Shown: piece after piece, positions 55,595 through 64,000 of the stretch
Layout: the number at the start of each line of letters is the position of its first letter
How positions within the stretch are numbered: position 1 is the stretch's first letter
Assembly: GCF_000346485.2 (NCBI RefSeq)
Contig: NZ_KQ976354.1
Span: forward strand, 4,305,436 to 4,369,435
Length of the DNA stretch: 64,000 bases
Source: Scytonema hofmannii PCC 7110
GTDB lineage: Bacteria; Cyanobacteriota; Cyanobacteriia; Cyanobacteriales; Nostocaceae
Reading direction: 5' to 3'
Made by a program: the position numbers and the translations under genes
The notes under the pieces: generated by a model
The model's input: only the letters and a program-made list of their open reading frames with translations
Told to the model about the DNA's origin: nothing
The model's database searches: none

Positions 55595-58438
55595 TTACTG
55601 CGTAAATGCTTCAAACCCTATCAACTCTTGGAAACGCTTATCAGACGCAATATCATCAAAATCTATGTCACTGGCTGCTTGTTCCTTAAAGTTAGGATTG
55701 AGGTTAATAGCTTTTTGCAAATTTTCTACAGATGATTTAACCTGCCTCTGCATCGCAAAACAGATAGCTTTGTTATAGTAGGCATTGGCATAATCCGGTT
55801 TAATTTCTAGTGCCTTATCAAAGCTTCCAATTGCTTCATCATCTCGCCCAAGCATCACCAGGGAGTAACCTCGGTTATTCCAAGCTTTATGAGAGTCAGG
55901 CTTAAATTTGATAGCTTTATCAAAACAATCGACTGCTTCCTCATCTTGTTCCAACTCTTGCAAAGCAAGACCCCGGTTTAACCAAGCCACTCCATCATCA
56001 GGTTTAACTCGCGTAGCTTTTTTAAAAGCAGTCAAAGCTTCCTTGTGTTTTCCTAAGTATCCCAGTGCTACGCCTACATCAACCCATGCTTGATGGTAAT
56101 CGGGCTTAAGTTTCAAAGCTTGCTCGTAAGAATCAATTGCATCTCTATACTGTTTTAATCTTCCTAAAGTCATACCTCGGTTTAACCAAGCAACAGGGTT
56201 GTTTGGTTGGATCTCAATTGCTTGGTTGTAAGCAGCAAATGCATCTTCATAGTTCTTTTGGGCAAAAAGAACCTCTCCCTGTTTAATATAATTTTCTGCC
56301 AGAGAATCCAGTTGAGTGTCAGCAGATGCTGGAACTATTTCAATCAAGCGATCGCCAACAGGTTCTGAACTAACTTCAGGAATAACTTCGCTACTCACCT
56401 CTTGCGGTTGTTGCAATATCTTCTGTATTTCTTTCTTAACTACAGAGGTTGCAGGTTCTACGATTGGTTGAGAAGCCACATCAGATATCTGTTCTAGAAG
56501 TTCATCTTTTCTTTGTTGGGCATCTCTCTGTAATTCCGAAAGTTGAGAAACAAATTCTGATTCCAATTTTTCTAGCTTTTCCAGAGCGATCGCTTTTTCT
56601 TGTTGAGCGTCTTTCTGTAGTTCAGAGAATTGAGAAGAAAATTCATTTCCTGATTTTTCTAAATCTTCAAGGATAATTTGTTGTCGCCGTTGAGCATCTA
56701 CCCGCAACTTAGAGAGTTGTGAGGCAAATTCCGTTCTCAATTGCTTTAAACTTTCAATAACTTTATCTTTTTGTTGTTTTATGTCAGACTCAAATCCAGA
56801 TGCATAGAATTTCAGTTGATCTTCCAACTCTATCAAACTGTCATTAGTTGCATCTTTTTGGTCTTGAGCACCAACTTTTAATTCAGAAAGTTGAGAAGCA
56901 AATTCTGTTTGTAATTGCTCCAAATTTTCCAGGACTTGATTCCTGCCTTTTTCGGCATCTGAATGCAATCCAGAAAGTTGGGAAGTAAACTCTGACTGAG
57001 ATTTTGCCAAATCTTCAAGGGCAATATCTTTTTGCTGTTGTACTCCTAACTTTAGCTCAACCAATTGAGAAGCAAATTCTGTTTGTAATTGCTCCAAATT
57101 TTCCAGAACTTGATTCCTGCGTTGTTCTGCATTTGAATGCAATCCGGAGATTTCAGAGGCAAACTCCGACTGAGATTTTGCCAAATCTTTAAGGGCAATA
57201 TCTTTTTGCTGTTGTATTCCTAACTTGAGAGCAACCAATTGAGAAGCAAATTCTGTTTGTAATTGCTCCAAATTTTCCAGGACTTGATTCCTGCGTTGTT
57301 CTGCATTTGAATGCAATCCGGAGATTTCAGAGGCAAACTCCGACTGAGATTTTGCCAAATCTTCAAGGGCAATATCTTTTTGCTGTTGTATTCCTAACTT
57401 TAGCTCAACCAATTGAGAAGCAAATTCTGTTTGTAATTGCTCCAAATTTTCCAAGACTCGATTCCTGCGTTTTTCGGCCTCTGAATGCAATCCAGAAATT
57501 TGAAAAGTAAACTCTGACTGAGATTTTGCCAAATCTTCAAGGGCAATATCTTTTTGCTGCTGTATTCCTAACTTTAGCTCAACCAATTGAGAAGCAAATT
57601 CTGTTTGTAATTGCTCCAAATTTTCCAGAACTTGATTCCTGCGTTTTTCGGTCTCTGAATGCAATCCAGAAAGTTGGGAAGTAAACTCTGACTGATATTT
57701 TACCAAATCTTCAAGGGCAATATCTCTTTCCTGTTGTACTCCCGATTTCATTTCAACAAGTTGAGAAGTCAGTTCAGATTCCAATTGCCCTAAATTATTC
57801 AGAGTCAGGTTTCTTTTCTGTTGAGCTTGAGATTCAAACTCAGATAAGTAAGAAGCAAACTCAGATTCTAGAGTTTGTACCTCTTGTTGGGATTTTTGTA
57901 TTAAGACTGTTAGTTCCGCTAATATCTGCTCTTTAGATTGAGATACCTCAAATGGAACTTTGGATAGACTTTCTTGTTCTATTTTAATTTTTTGTTGCAG
58001 AGTTTCTGCTTCCTTTTCTAGTTCAGAGGAAATGGTTTTAATTTCATATATAAGTTTTTGTGATTCCTGCTTTACAGTGACTAGCTGTTTTTCTAATTCT
58101 TCGAGTCCCTCTAACCGTTCCATCGCTTTGTCCACAATCGCACGGATTGCCGCTCGTCTCAATAGCAGGAGTGAAGCAATCACTGTGACTGGAACAAGAG
58201 TCAGTATACCAAGCCAAACATTTAGTAGTATAGTTGTACGTACAAAGGAGCGTTGTTCCTCTGACCATTGTCCCCCTTGTCCCTGATTTTGGCTCAAGAC
58301 TAAAGGTGCGGGCGCTACTTCTGAGGAGGAAGATGGTGCTTTCTGAGCACTAGCGATACCAACGGACAATAGAGCAGGTGAAAAGACAATAGCGCTTCTC
58401 AACAGTAAAGTGAAGATAATTGGATTTTTGCTCTTCAT
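55595..58438 (-). CDS. Membrane-anchored coiled-coil and TPR protein with 58-residue repeats
   Basis: From ATG 58438 (MKSKNPIIFTLLL) 947 residues. A signal-like segment ends SVGIASAQ, and a membrane helix follows at about 78-98 (ILLNVWLGILTLVPVTVIAS). Residues about 110-640 are long coiled coil, with at least five near-identical 58-residue units (ENLEQLQTEFASQLVELKLG in each). After a short linker, about eight TPRs of 34 residues run from about 700 to 940 (ENYIKQGEVLFAQKNYEDAF and following). The topology suggests an extended scaffold or sensor with a TPR interaction domain. Function unknown. Confidence 0.87.
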   Translation of the reverse strand: MKSKNPIIFTLLLRSAIVFSPALLSVGIASAQKAPSSSSEVAPAPLVLSQNQGQGGQWSEEQRSFVRTTILLNVWLGILTLVPVTVIASLLLLRRAAIRAIVDKAMERLEGLEELEKQLVTVKQESQKLIYEIKTISSELEKEAETLQQKIKIEQESLSKVPFEVSQSKEQILAELTVLIQKSQQEVQTLESEFASYLSEFESQAQQKRNLTLNNLGQLESELTSQLVEMKSGVQQERDIALEDLVKYQSEFTSQLSGLHSETEKRRNQVLENLEQLQTEFASQLVELKLGIQQQKDIALEDLAKSQSEFTFQISGLHSEAEKRRNRVLENLEQLQTEFASQLVELKLGIQQQKDIALEDLAKSQSEFASEISGLHSNAEQRRNQVLENLEQLQTEFASQLVALKLGIQQQKDIALKDLAKSQSEFASEISGLHSNAEQRRNQVLENLEQLQTEFASQLVELKLGVQQQKDIALEDLAKSQSEFTSQLSGLHSDAEKGRNQVLENLEQLQTEFASQLSELKVGAQDQKDATNDSLIELEDQLKFYASGFESDIKQQKDKVIESLKQLRTEFASQLSKLRVDAQRRQQIILEDLEKSGNEFSSQFSELQKDAQQEKAIALEKLEKLESEFVSQLSELQRDAQQRKDELLEQISDVASQPIVEPATSVVKKEIQKILQQPQEVSSEVIPEVSSEPVGDRLIEIVPASADTQLDSLAENYIKQGEVLFAQKNYEDAFAAYNQAIEIQPNNPVAWLNRGMTLGRLKQYRDAIDSYEQALKLKPDYHQAWVDVGVALGYLGKHKEALTAFKKATRVKPDDGVAWLNRGLALQELEQDEEAVDCFDKAIKFKPDSHKAWNNRGYSLVMLGRDDEAIGSFDKALEIKPDYANAYYNKAICFAMQRQVKSSVENLQKAINLNPNFKEQAASDIDFDDIASDKRFQELIGFEAFTQ
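56911..57800. repeat. Tandem 174-bp repeat inside the coiled-coil gene
   Basis: The segment TAATTGCTCCAAATTTTCC recurs at 56912, 57086, 57260, 57434 and 57608, exactly 174 bases apart, with a decayed sixth copy near 57782. Each unit encodes 58 residues, so frame is kept. The high identity of copies points to recent expansion or ongoing homogenisation. Confidence 0.95.
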
Positions 58439-58589
58439 AAAAACATTCTCTTTCCGTTGGTAAGTTGTCAAGCAACACACTTATCCAATTTAGCAGTCTT
58501 GACCCTATCATTGGGAGATGTTTAGACTGAAAAATAAGGCGAGCGCTAAATAAACTTGAGCTAAGAACAGTACAGACCCGGCTTTACCA

Positions 58590-59642
58590 CTACTCATAGC
58601 GAAGCACTTCACTGACTACCCGTCGGGGTGTTGATTTGACTTCAGTACCATAACCAAAACGCAGCAAGATTTGGGGATAACCCGATGTATTAAGAAGATT
58701 TCTAAGTTGGGGACGCAGTTCGGGAACTTGTATGGGTTGGTTTAAGAAGGATGCAGAAACACCGACTGCTTGCCCTAGCAGTAAAAGTCTTTGTAAAGCC
58801 TGTCCCGCACTCAGCCAACTTGCAGTCGTTTCTTCTTTTGTACCCAACACCGTAAATACTGGTGAACCAGCAGCTAATTCCCGTTCTTTCGCTGCTTGTC
58901 CCTTGCCAATATCAAAGGTACGGTTGGTATGAGCTGTCATAGGGGTAGCAAAATCTAGAAGTTCTCCAATGCTTTGAGCATAGGCGGGCATACCATCATG
59001 AGTTGCATTGCGGCTTGAATGTATCCATGCTGCTAACTCCCGACGAAAATGTAGATTTGCTAATTGAATGCGATCGCCTTCTGTAATAAGGTCCGCTAAC
59101 GCATTACGAAGGTTTTGCTCTTGAATAAGATGAAGCCATGCACCTTCTTCAAGTACTGACTTCTGCATAATAGAGAGCAAAGTTTCCGGGATAGGTTTAT
59201 TTTGAAAAGCCAATCTGTTTGTATGTCGTTGCTTAATGGTCGCAAACAGCAAAAACTCTTCTTCTGTTTGCTCTTTACGACTCCCCAACCAGATATGAGC
59301 CAATAAATCTGGATCTTCTGGATTGGGAAAAGTTTTGACGACATCAATGTAACCAAAGTGCCTAATGGCTAACCTTAAGTTATACAGCGCCGCACCGCAA
59401 CTCATAGTCAACTCCCTGTCTTGGGGGTCAATCACGGGCAAAGCACGAGTTCTGTCAGCATAAAGCTCAATGGTTTCGTGTGCAATTTTAAATAACCAGG
59501 GTTGAGCATTATATTGCGATGGAGCCAGAACGGCGTAGTGAAGTAGAAAATCTAGCTGTTGTGAGGGGCTACCGCGTTTGGGAAAATCTATCTCTGAAAC
59601 GTTCCAGGGGCTTAAAGGTTCAGACGATACTATCTTTGACAT
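58590..59642 (-). CDS. Acg-family FMN-binding nitroreductase
   Basis: A 350-residue protein of the Acg/nitroreductase-like family: LLHYAVLAPSQYNAQPWLFK at residues 33-52 is the FMN-binding start, TMSCGAALYNLRLAIRHFG the second, and KQRHTNRLAFQNKPIP the third; ALQRLLLLGQAVGVSASFLN follows at the C-terminus. It is the size of the duplicated, single-chain members. Such proteins may sequester or reduce FMN. Starts at ATG 59642; the upstream 200 bases are very A+T-rich. Confidence 0.87.
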   Translation of the reverse strand: MSKIVSSEPLSPWNVSEIDFPKRGSPSQQLDFLLHYAVLAPSQYNAQPWLFKIAHETIELYADRTRALPVIDPQDRELTMSCGAALYNLRLAIRHFGYIDVVKTFPNPEDPDLLAHIWLGSRKEQTEEEFLLFATIKQRHTNRLAFQNKPIPETLLSIMQKSVLEEGAWLHLIQEQNLRNALADLITEGDRIQLANLHFRRELAAWIHSSRNATHDGMPAYAQSIGELLDFATPMTAHTNRTFDIGKGQAAKERELAAGSPVFTVLGTKEETTASWLSAGQALQRLLLLGQAVGVSASFLNQPIQVPELRPQLRNLLNTSGYPQILLRFGYGTEVKSTPRRVVSEVLRYE

Positions 59643-59848
59643 AACTTTTTACTTAATAAATTTTTATAAATTTTAAAATTATTTAATAAAAAAATAATTA
59701 TTGATAACTATATAATACACAATTAAAAAATGCGTATAAGTAGGATTTACTATTTGTTATAATTACAAAGTTTTAAGCCACGGAAGAATTGGTGGGTTAT
59801 AAGTAGGAGTTATGAATTTCTCAGAAGCAATTTAAGCTACTACAAAGA

Positions 59849-60568
59849 TTACATCCGTTCGTAGAATGTAGGTTTAATCATATCAAGCTGCTGTTCTCGC
59901 GACAGCTTGAGATAATTGGCCGCATACCCGGACATACGAATCGTTAATTGTAGATACAATTTGGTTGCTTACTAGTTTATGGATCTGGATATCTTCTGTT
60001 TTGCCCACCGCAGACGGTACAAACGAGAAGGTGTTAGAAATTCCGTCTTGACTGTGTTGGTAAGGTAGTTTGGCAACGAATGCCAGAGATGCTTTAGGAA
60101 AGCGCCTCTGTAGGAGGCTCGCATCCTTGATATCGTATCCGTACATAGGGTTATTTCTTGGAGCAAAAGGTTCTCCAGCTTTTCTTCCGTCTGGGGTATT
60201 GCCTGTCTTCTTGCCATAAACCACATGAGAGGTAATAGTCAGTACAGACTGGGTGGGAACAGCATTCCGGTAGGTTTTTTTCTTGCGGACTTCAGTTTAT
60301 GAATTTGGTAACCAAGTGAACCGCAATACTATCTACACGGACATCATTAATTCCCGCATTTGGGATAATCTCCCTCTATTTAATAATTTACTGCCAAACC
60401 GACTTTATTTTTCAATACTTTTACTTTAGCGTATTTGAACGCAGAAAGTGAATCAACTACCACAGATAATTTGGCAATACTACACGCCATGGTATGGAGG
60501 ACATCCCGCTCATGCAGTGCCTCCAAGCCTCATCAGAATATTTATTCATGTATGTAATAGATGACATT
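59849..60568 (-). pseudogene. pflB: Pyruvate formate-lyase pseudogene (C-terminal part)
   Basis: Pieces in all three minus-strand frames align in order with the C-terminal third of PflB. From about 60565: TYMNKYSDEA, then LEALHERDVLHTMACSIAKL and VVDSLSAFKYAKVKV, then an EGDYP-like piece, then [20 protein letters not shown] with [20 protein letters not shown], finally [18 protein letters not shown] and FYERM with the stop at 59849. At least three frameshifts and an internal TAA disrupt it, and the first two thirds, including the active-site cysteines, are missing. Confidence 0.9.
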
Positions 60569-60571
60569 TAG

Positions 60572-60961
60572 AGTGTTGACATTTTTAATCCAGCAGACAC
60601 AATTCCTGATTTTATTCCAGTCATTGGCACTGCAGATGATGTTTTTAGTGGTGCTTTAATGGCGTCGGGGTCATTACTAATTGTCTTCGGAGCAAAACGC
60701 AAGGGAGATATTAATACTATTGTAAAACAGATGAAAGAAGGCAAAATTGATGAAACAGGACGATGTAGTTATACAAATATTATCTGCATAAAGAACATTT
60801 TTAGGGTGATAGCGTCTTCAACTACTGATATAGTACCTAGCATTAGCAACACTGTCTCAACTAGTCAAACCAAGACCCTTGCTGACTGCTTAATGAGTCA
60901 GGTAACTGAATGGTCGAATCAAACCTTGAGAAACCTGCATTCGCAGGTTTTGTTTGTCTAA
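60572..60961 (+). pseudogene. DUF1232-like protein fragment
   Basis: The frame, open from 60572 without a start codon, reads FNPADTIPDFIPVIGTADDV and GALMASGSLLIVF, the core signature of DUF1232 membrane-associated proteins (NPxDxIPDFxPVIGxxDD). Beyond about 60,730 the sequence loses similarity and the frame ends at a hairpin. An internal ATG at 60659 gives a frame starting MASGSLL, but this lacks the conserved core. Likely 5'-truncated relic, inserted next to the pflB relic. Confidence 0.6.
60931..60957 (+). terminator. Intrinsic terminator
   Basis: AAACCTGC at 60931-60938 and GCAGGTTT at 60943-60950 form an 8-bp stem with 4-base loop, followed by TGTTTGT. It ends the DUF1232-like fragment region. 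Confidence 0.65.
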
Positions 60962-61041
60962 TTGCATACAAAGAGTTGCTAAGACGCTTAAAAAAATACT
61001 TTCAAAGCTGGTAAATGGAGTTGAACGGAATCTTATTGAAT

Positions 61042-63069
61042 ATGAAGCGCCAACACGCATCGCTCATTTCTCTTACTCTCATCTCAACTTTTATTACACC
61101 ATACTCGGCGATCGCCGCACCGCCAAGAAACCCGGACAAAACCGTCAATTGTGACATCCTGGTTGTGGGTGGTGGGCTTTCTGGTGCTGCTACCGCATAT
61201 GAAGGGCTACTAGCAGGCAGAACAGTATGCCTTACCGAACTGACTGATTGGTTGGGAGGACAAATTTCTTCTCAAGGAACTTCTGCTTTAGACGAACGCC
61301 CAACCCAACGAGCAAAACAATATTACTCTCGTGGTTACTTGGAATTACGCCAGCGCATTGAGCGTCAGTATAAAGGAGACCTCAATCCCGGTGATTGCTG
61401 GGTGAGTGATTCTTGCTATTTACCTCGTGACGGTCATGAAATCTTAAGCGCTATGCTTAAGGATGCTGAAAAGAAGGGTCGAGGGAAGTTGCAATGGTTT
61501 CCCAACACGGTTATTAAAGATTTGGAATATAGCAGTGATGGTAAGCTGATTAACGCTGCGATCGCTATCCAACATCAGCCAGCCACCGGAGCACCGCCCC
61601 TAAACACATTCCCGTTATCTCAAACTATCGAAGACGCCTATACCTACGAAAACTCTTCTCGGTTTGCGAAAAACATCATTCGCCTTGTTCCCAAACCAAC
61701 CAAAGCCAAAGGAAATACGAATGCACCAAACTGGTATGTCGTAGACGCTTCGGAAACAGGGGAAATTATTGCGATCGCTGATGTTCCTTACCGACTGGGT
61801 ATTGATGCTCGTTCTTATTTGGAACCTTCTTCTTCCAGTGCCACCAATGACTCCTACTGTACCCAAGGCTTCACTTACACTTTTGCAATGGAGGCTACCG
61901 AGCAACCGCAAAACCAGACAATGCCCCCATTCTATCAACAGTACGCACCATACTACAGTTATGAACTAAAACGACTGGCAAGCTTTCCACTAGTATTTAC
62001 ATACCGTCGCATTTGGAGTCCCAGAGACGGGGAACAGATGGAATTTGGAGGAGTCAAGTTTTCTGCACCCGCCCCAGAAGACATTTCCATGCAAAACTGG
62101 ACTTGGGGTAACGATTACCGTCCGGGAACTTCTGTAGACAACCTTATTTACACCCGCCAGCAGTTACAAGCCTCCGGACAGTTGAAACCTGGGGGTTGGA
62201 TGGGTGGACTACGAACGGATGCTTTACGTAAAGGTGAAGAAATTTCTCAAGGTTATTACTATTGGTTGGTCGCAGGAACAACTGATTCCCAATTAGGTGA
62301 TGGAGTCAAGCAGTTATATCCCAATAACCGCTATCTATCTGGGTTAAATTCTCCAATGGGAACAGCACACGGCTTATCAAAACATCCTTATATGCGAGAA
62401 GGAAGGCGCATCCTTGGACGCCCCAGTTGGGGACAACCCCAAGGCTTTACGATTTGGGAAATAGATATTTCCCGTCGCAACTACGACGACGAGTACTACC
62501 GCAAGACACTACCAGCAGACGAATATCGCCGTTTAAAAGCCGCACTCGCAGGATTGGAAGCAACAGCAGTTCTTTCCGGACAGCAAAAACCCGATAACGT
62601 AGCCCGACGGACTCGTTCTACCATTTTCCCTGATGCTGTAGGTATCGGTCATTACGCTATTGACTTCCATCCCTGTATGACACAAAGCCCTCCAGAAGCA
62701 CCGGGAAATACAGAACGTGCAGGAGAAAGACGTGGTGCAGGACAAGCTTATCCCTTTCAAATTGCTTTAAGAGCCATGATTCCTCAAAAAATTGACAATT
62801 TGTTAGTTGGTGGTAAAAGCATTGCTACCAGTCATATTGCCGCCGCCGCCTACAGGGTACACTCCTTTGAATGGTCTGCTGGTGCTGCAGCCGGAACAAC
62901 AGCCGCTTTTGCCCTAAAAAATGGCATTGCACCGTACCAACTGGTTGACGAATTACCCAAACCAGAACCGCAATTGCAAATTCTAAAACAGTTGTTGGAG
63001 AAAAACGGTAATCCCACTGCTTTCCCAGATACCTCAATTTTCAACCAAAATTGGGAAGATTGGAAGTAG
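61042..63069 (+). CDS. Secreted FAD-dependent oxidoreductase
   Basis: I choose ATG 61042, which starts a classical signal peptide (KRQHASLISLTLISTFI, then cleavage near AIAA); an ATG at 61015 adds nine residues. The mature protein of about 650 residues has CDILVVGGGLSGAATAYE, the FAD-binding beta-alpha-beta fold, and LTDWLGGQISSQGTSALDE directly after. GGKSIATSHIAAAAYRVH and the C-terminal half contain the second FAD-contact segment. It belongs to the FAD_oxidored (PF12831) family; the substrate is unknown. Export to the periplasm of a flavoprotein suggests Tat or Sec transport; no twin-arginine is seen. Confidence 0.88.
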   Translation: MKRQHASLISLTLISTFITPYSAIAAPPRNPDKTVNCDILVVGGGLSGAATAYEGLLAGRTVCLTELTDWLGGQISSQGTSALDERPTQRAKQYYSRGYLELRQRIERQYKGDLNPGDCWVSDSCYLPRDGHEILSAMLKDAEKKGRGKLQWFPNTVIKDLEYSSDGKLINAAIAIQHQPATGAPPLNTFPLSQTIEDAYTYENSSRFAKNIIRLVPKPTKAKGNTNAPNWYVVDASETGEIIAIADVPYRLGIDARSYLEPSSSSATNDSYCTQGFTYTFAMEATEQPQNQTMPPFYQQYAPYYSYELKRLASFPLVFTYRRIWSPRDGEQMEFGGVKFSAPAPEDISMQNWTWGNDYRPGTSVDNLIYTRQQLQASGQLKPGGWMGGLRTDALRKGEEISQGYYYWLVAGTTDSQLGDGVKQLYPNNRYLSGLNSPMGTAHGLSKHPYMREGRRILGRPSWGQPQGFTIWEIDISRRNYDDEYYRKTLPADEYRRLKAALAGLEATAVLSGQQKPDNVARRTRSTIFPDAVGIGHYAIDFHPCMTQSPPEAPGNTERAGERRGAGQAYPFQIALRAMIPQKIDNLLVGGKSIATSHIAAAAYRVHSFEWSAGAAAGTTAAFALKNGIAPYQLVDELPKPEPQLQILKQLLEKNGNPTAFPDTSIFNQNWEDWK

Positions 63070-63150
63070 TTGGTTGTTGGTTGTTAGTTGTTGGTTGTTA
63101 GTTGTTGGTTGCTCTCCACTAACCACTAACCACTAACCACTAACCACTAA
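63070..63150. repeat. Heptad arrays GTTGTTG and CTAACCA
   Basis: TTGGTTG/TTAGTTG units follow the oxidoreductase stop and pass into CTAACCA units, which provide the stop of the convergent stomatin-like gene at 63147. Confidence 0.93.
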
Positions 63151-63911
63151 CCTTTATCCTTAATTGATTCTGACAATTTTTGCGCTAAGACTATCAAATC
63201 AGACGGTATCATTATCAAAGTTGTTGTGTTATTTTCGGCTCCAATTTCTGTGAGCATTTGTAATCGTCGCAATTCCAAAGCGGCAGGATTTTGTATAATC
63301 AGTTGAGAAGCTTCTGCTAACTTAATCGAAGCTTCCTGTTCTGCTGACGCTTTAATTATACGAGCGCGTTTTTCTCGAATAGCTTCTGCTTCTTTTGCCA
63401 TTGCTCTTTGCATTGCCAGGGGAATTTCTACATCTTTGGTTTCTACTCTTTCAATGACAATTCCCCAAGGTTCCGTGATTTCGTCTACGATTTCTTGAAC
63501 TTTAGTATTAATTTTATCTCTATTTTGCAACACATCATCTAAGATGTTTTGCCCTACAACATTACGTAAAGTCGTTAGGGCAGTTTGATAGACAGCCATT
63601 TGATAATTCTCAACCTGATTGATAGCTCGATCGGGTTTGAGAATTCGGTAGTAGAGAACAGCATTAACTTTAATTGTGACACTGTCAGCAGTCACAGTTT
63701 CTTGAGGTTCTATATCTACTGTTTTGGTACGAATATCTATTTGAGTTTTTTGATCTACGATAGGAATAATCCAATATATTCCCGGACCTCTAACACCGCT
63801 AATTCTACCTAAGCGAAAGATAACCCCACGCTGATATTCCTTATCTAACTTACATCCTGATAGTGTTAGAAATATTAAGAAAGCAAAGAAGGCACCTGTT
63901 AACGCTTCCAT
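63147..63911 (-). CDS. SPFH/band 7 (stomatin/prohibitin-like) protein
   Basis: From ATG 63911 (MEALTGAFFAF) 254 residues; a TTG four codons upstream is less likely. A hydrophobic N-terminus ends TLSGC, a lipobox-like sequence that could also be a plain membrane anchor. The SPFH domain follows: EYQRGVIFRLGRISGVRGPG, TVDIEPQETVTADSVTIKVN and LRNVVGQNILDDVLQNRDKI, then an Ala/Glu-rich coiled coil (RAMAKEAEAIREKRARIIKA). Such proteins oligomerise on membranes and scaffold microdomains. The C-terminal KDKG is followed by a TAG in a TTAGTGG heptad array. Confidence 0.92.
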   Translation of the reverse strand: MEALTGAFFAFLIFLTLSGCKLDKEYQRGVIFRLGRISGVRGPGIYWIIPIVDQKTQIDIRTKTVDIEPQETVTADSVTIKVNAVLYYRILKPDRAINQVENYQMAVYQTALTTLRNVVGQNILDDVLQNRDKINTKVQEIVDEITEPWGIVIERVETKDVEIPLAMQRAMAKEAEAIREKRARIIKASAEQEASIKLAEASQLIIQNPAALELRRLQMLTEIGAENNTTTLIMIPSDLIVLAQKLSESIKDKG

Positions 63912-64000
63912 ATGTCTTGCCAAGTGAATAATGTTGAATTGAAGAAAAAGTCAAACTACTTCCGTCGTTTGCTAACTTGTAACTTGAATGAAAATAAGCG

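Overview
The window looks like chromosomal DNA of a filamentous, Nostocales-type cyanobacterium. Directly visible support: many copies of the HIP1 octamer GCGATCGC, the photosystem II small-subunit genes psbK and psbM, dense arrays of tandem 7-base repeats (CAGTGAC, TTAGTGG, GGAGTAG and CAACTAT types), large multidomain sensor kinases, a pentapeptide-repeat protein, and a protein with the C-terminal domain named after Mo-dependent nitrogenase. Genus-level assignment is not possible from this sequence alone.

Layout. 1-9.2 kb: the end of a short-chain dehydrogenase, then a dihydroxyacetone kinase region (dhaK, dhaL, an aminoglycoside-phosphotransferase-fold kinase, and a hybrid GAF/PAS histidine kinase overlapping it), a DOMON-like gene and a decayed substrate-binding-protein fragment. 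9.5-16.7 kb: clpB, a DUF433/DUF5615 toxin-antitoxin pair bracketed by a perfect 31-bp copy of the clpB 3' end, an orphan TOMM leader-binding protein lacking a YcaO partner, a TPR gene fragment, then an ADP-ribosylglycohydrolase, fdhD and a VOC protein. 16.9-27.5 kb: oligopeptidase, a tandem universal stress protein, psbM, a 2Fe-2S protein, psbK-tgt, cobS, a PPC-domain protein, comF, a sterol-desaturase-like enzyme and an alpha/beta hydrolase. 28-33 kb: a GAF-TPR protein, a ParD/ParE-like pair, a transposase relic, a TerB-like/nitrogenase-associated protein and obgE. 33-47 kb: a 2028-residue Ser/Thr kinase-AAA-GAF-histidine kinase-receiver protein, a pentapeptide protein, a peptidoglycan-binding/L,D-transpeptidase-like/GH24 protein, an AbrB-family membrane protein, a PEP-mutase/isocitrate-lyase-family enzyme, a class A beta-lactamase-like serine hydrolase and a GIY-YIG protein. 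47-52 kb: tRNA-Ser(GGA), two ferredoxins, a nuclease lipoprotein, inositol monophosphatase, a J-domain/TPR protein and hisZ. 52-64 kb: a cysteine-desulfurase-like gene with a 2OG-Fe dioxygenase, a truncated DNA methyltransferase, a coiled-coil/TPR protein built on 174-bp tandem repeats, an Acg-like nitroreductase, a pflB pseudogene, a DUF1232-like relic, an FAD oxidoreductase and a stomatin-like protein.

Most genes are housekeeping or signalling genes in short operons. The distinctive feature is the amount of genome decay and repeat activity. The heptanucleotide arrays abut, or directly provide, the stop codons of at least eight genes, and similar sequence lies inside the reading frame of the giant kinase. 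There are at least six recognisable gene relics: a substrate-binding protein, a TPR protein, a transposase, a methyltransferase, pflB and a DUF1232 protein. No CRISPR array, complete insertion sequence, rRNA or complete biosynthetic gene cluster was seen.
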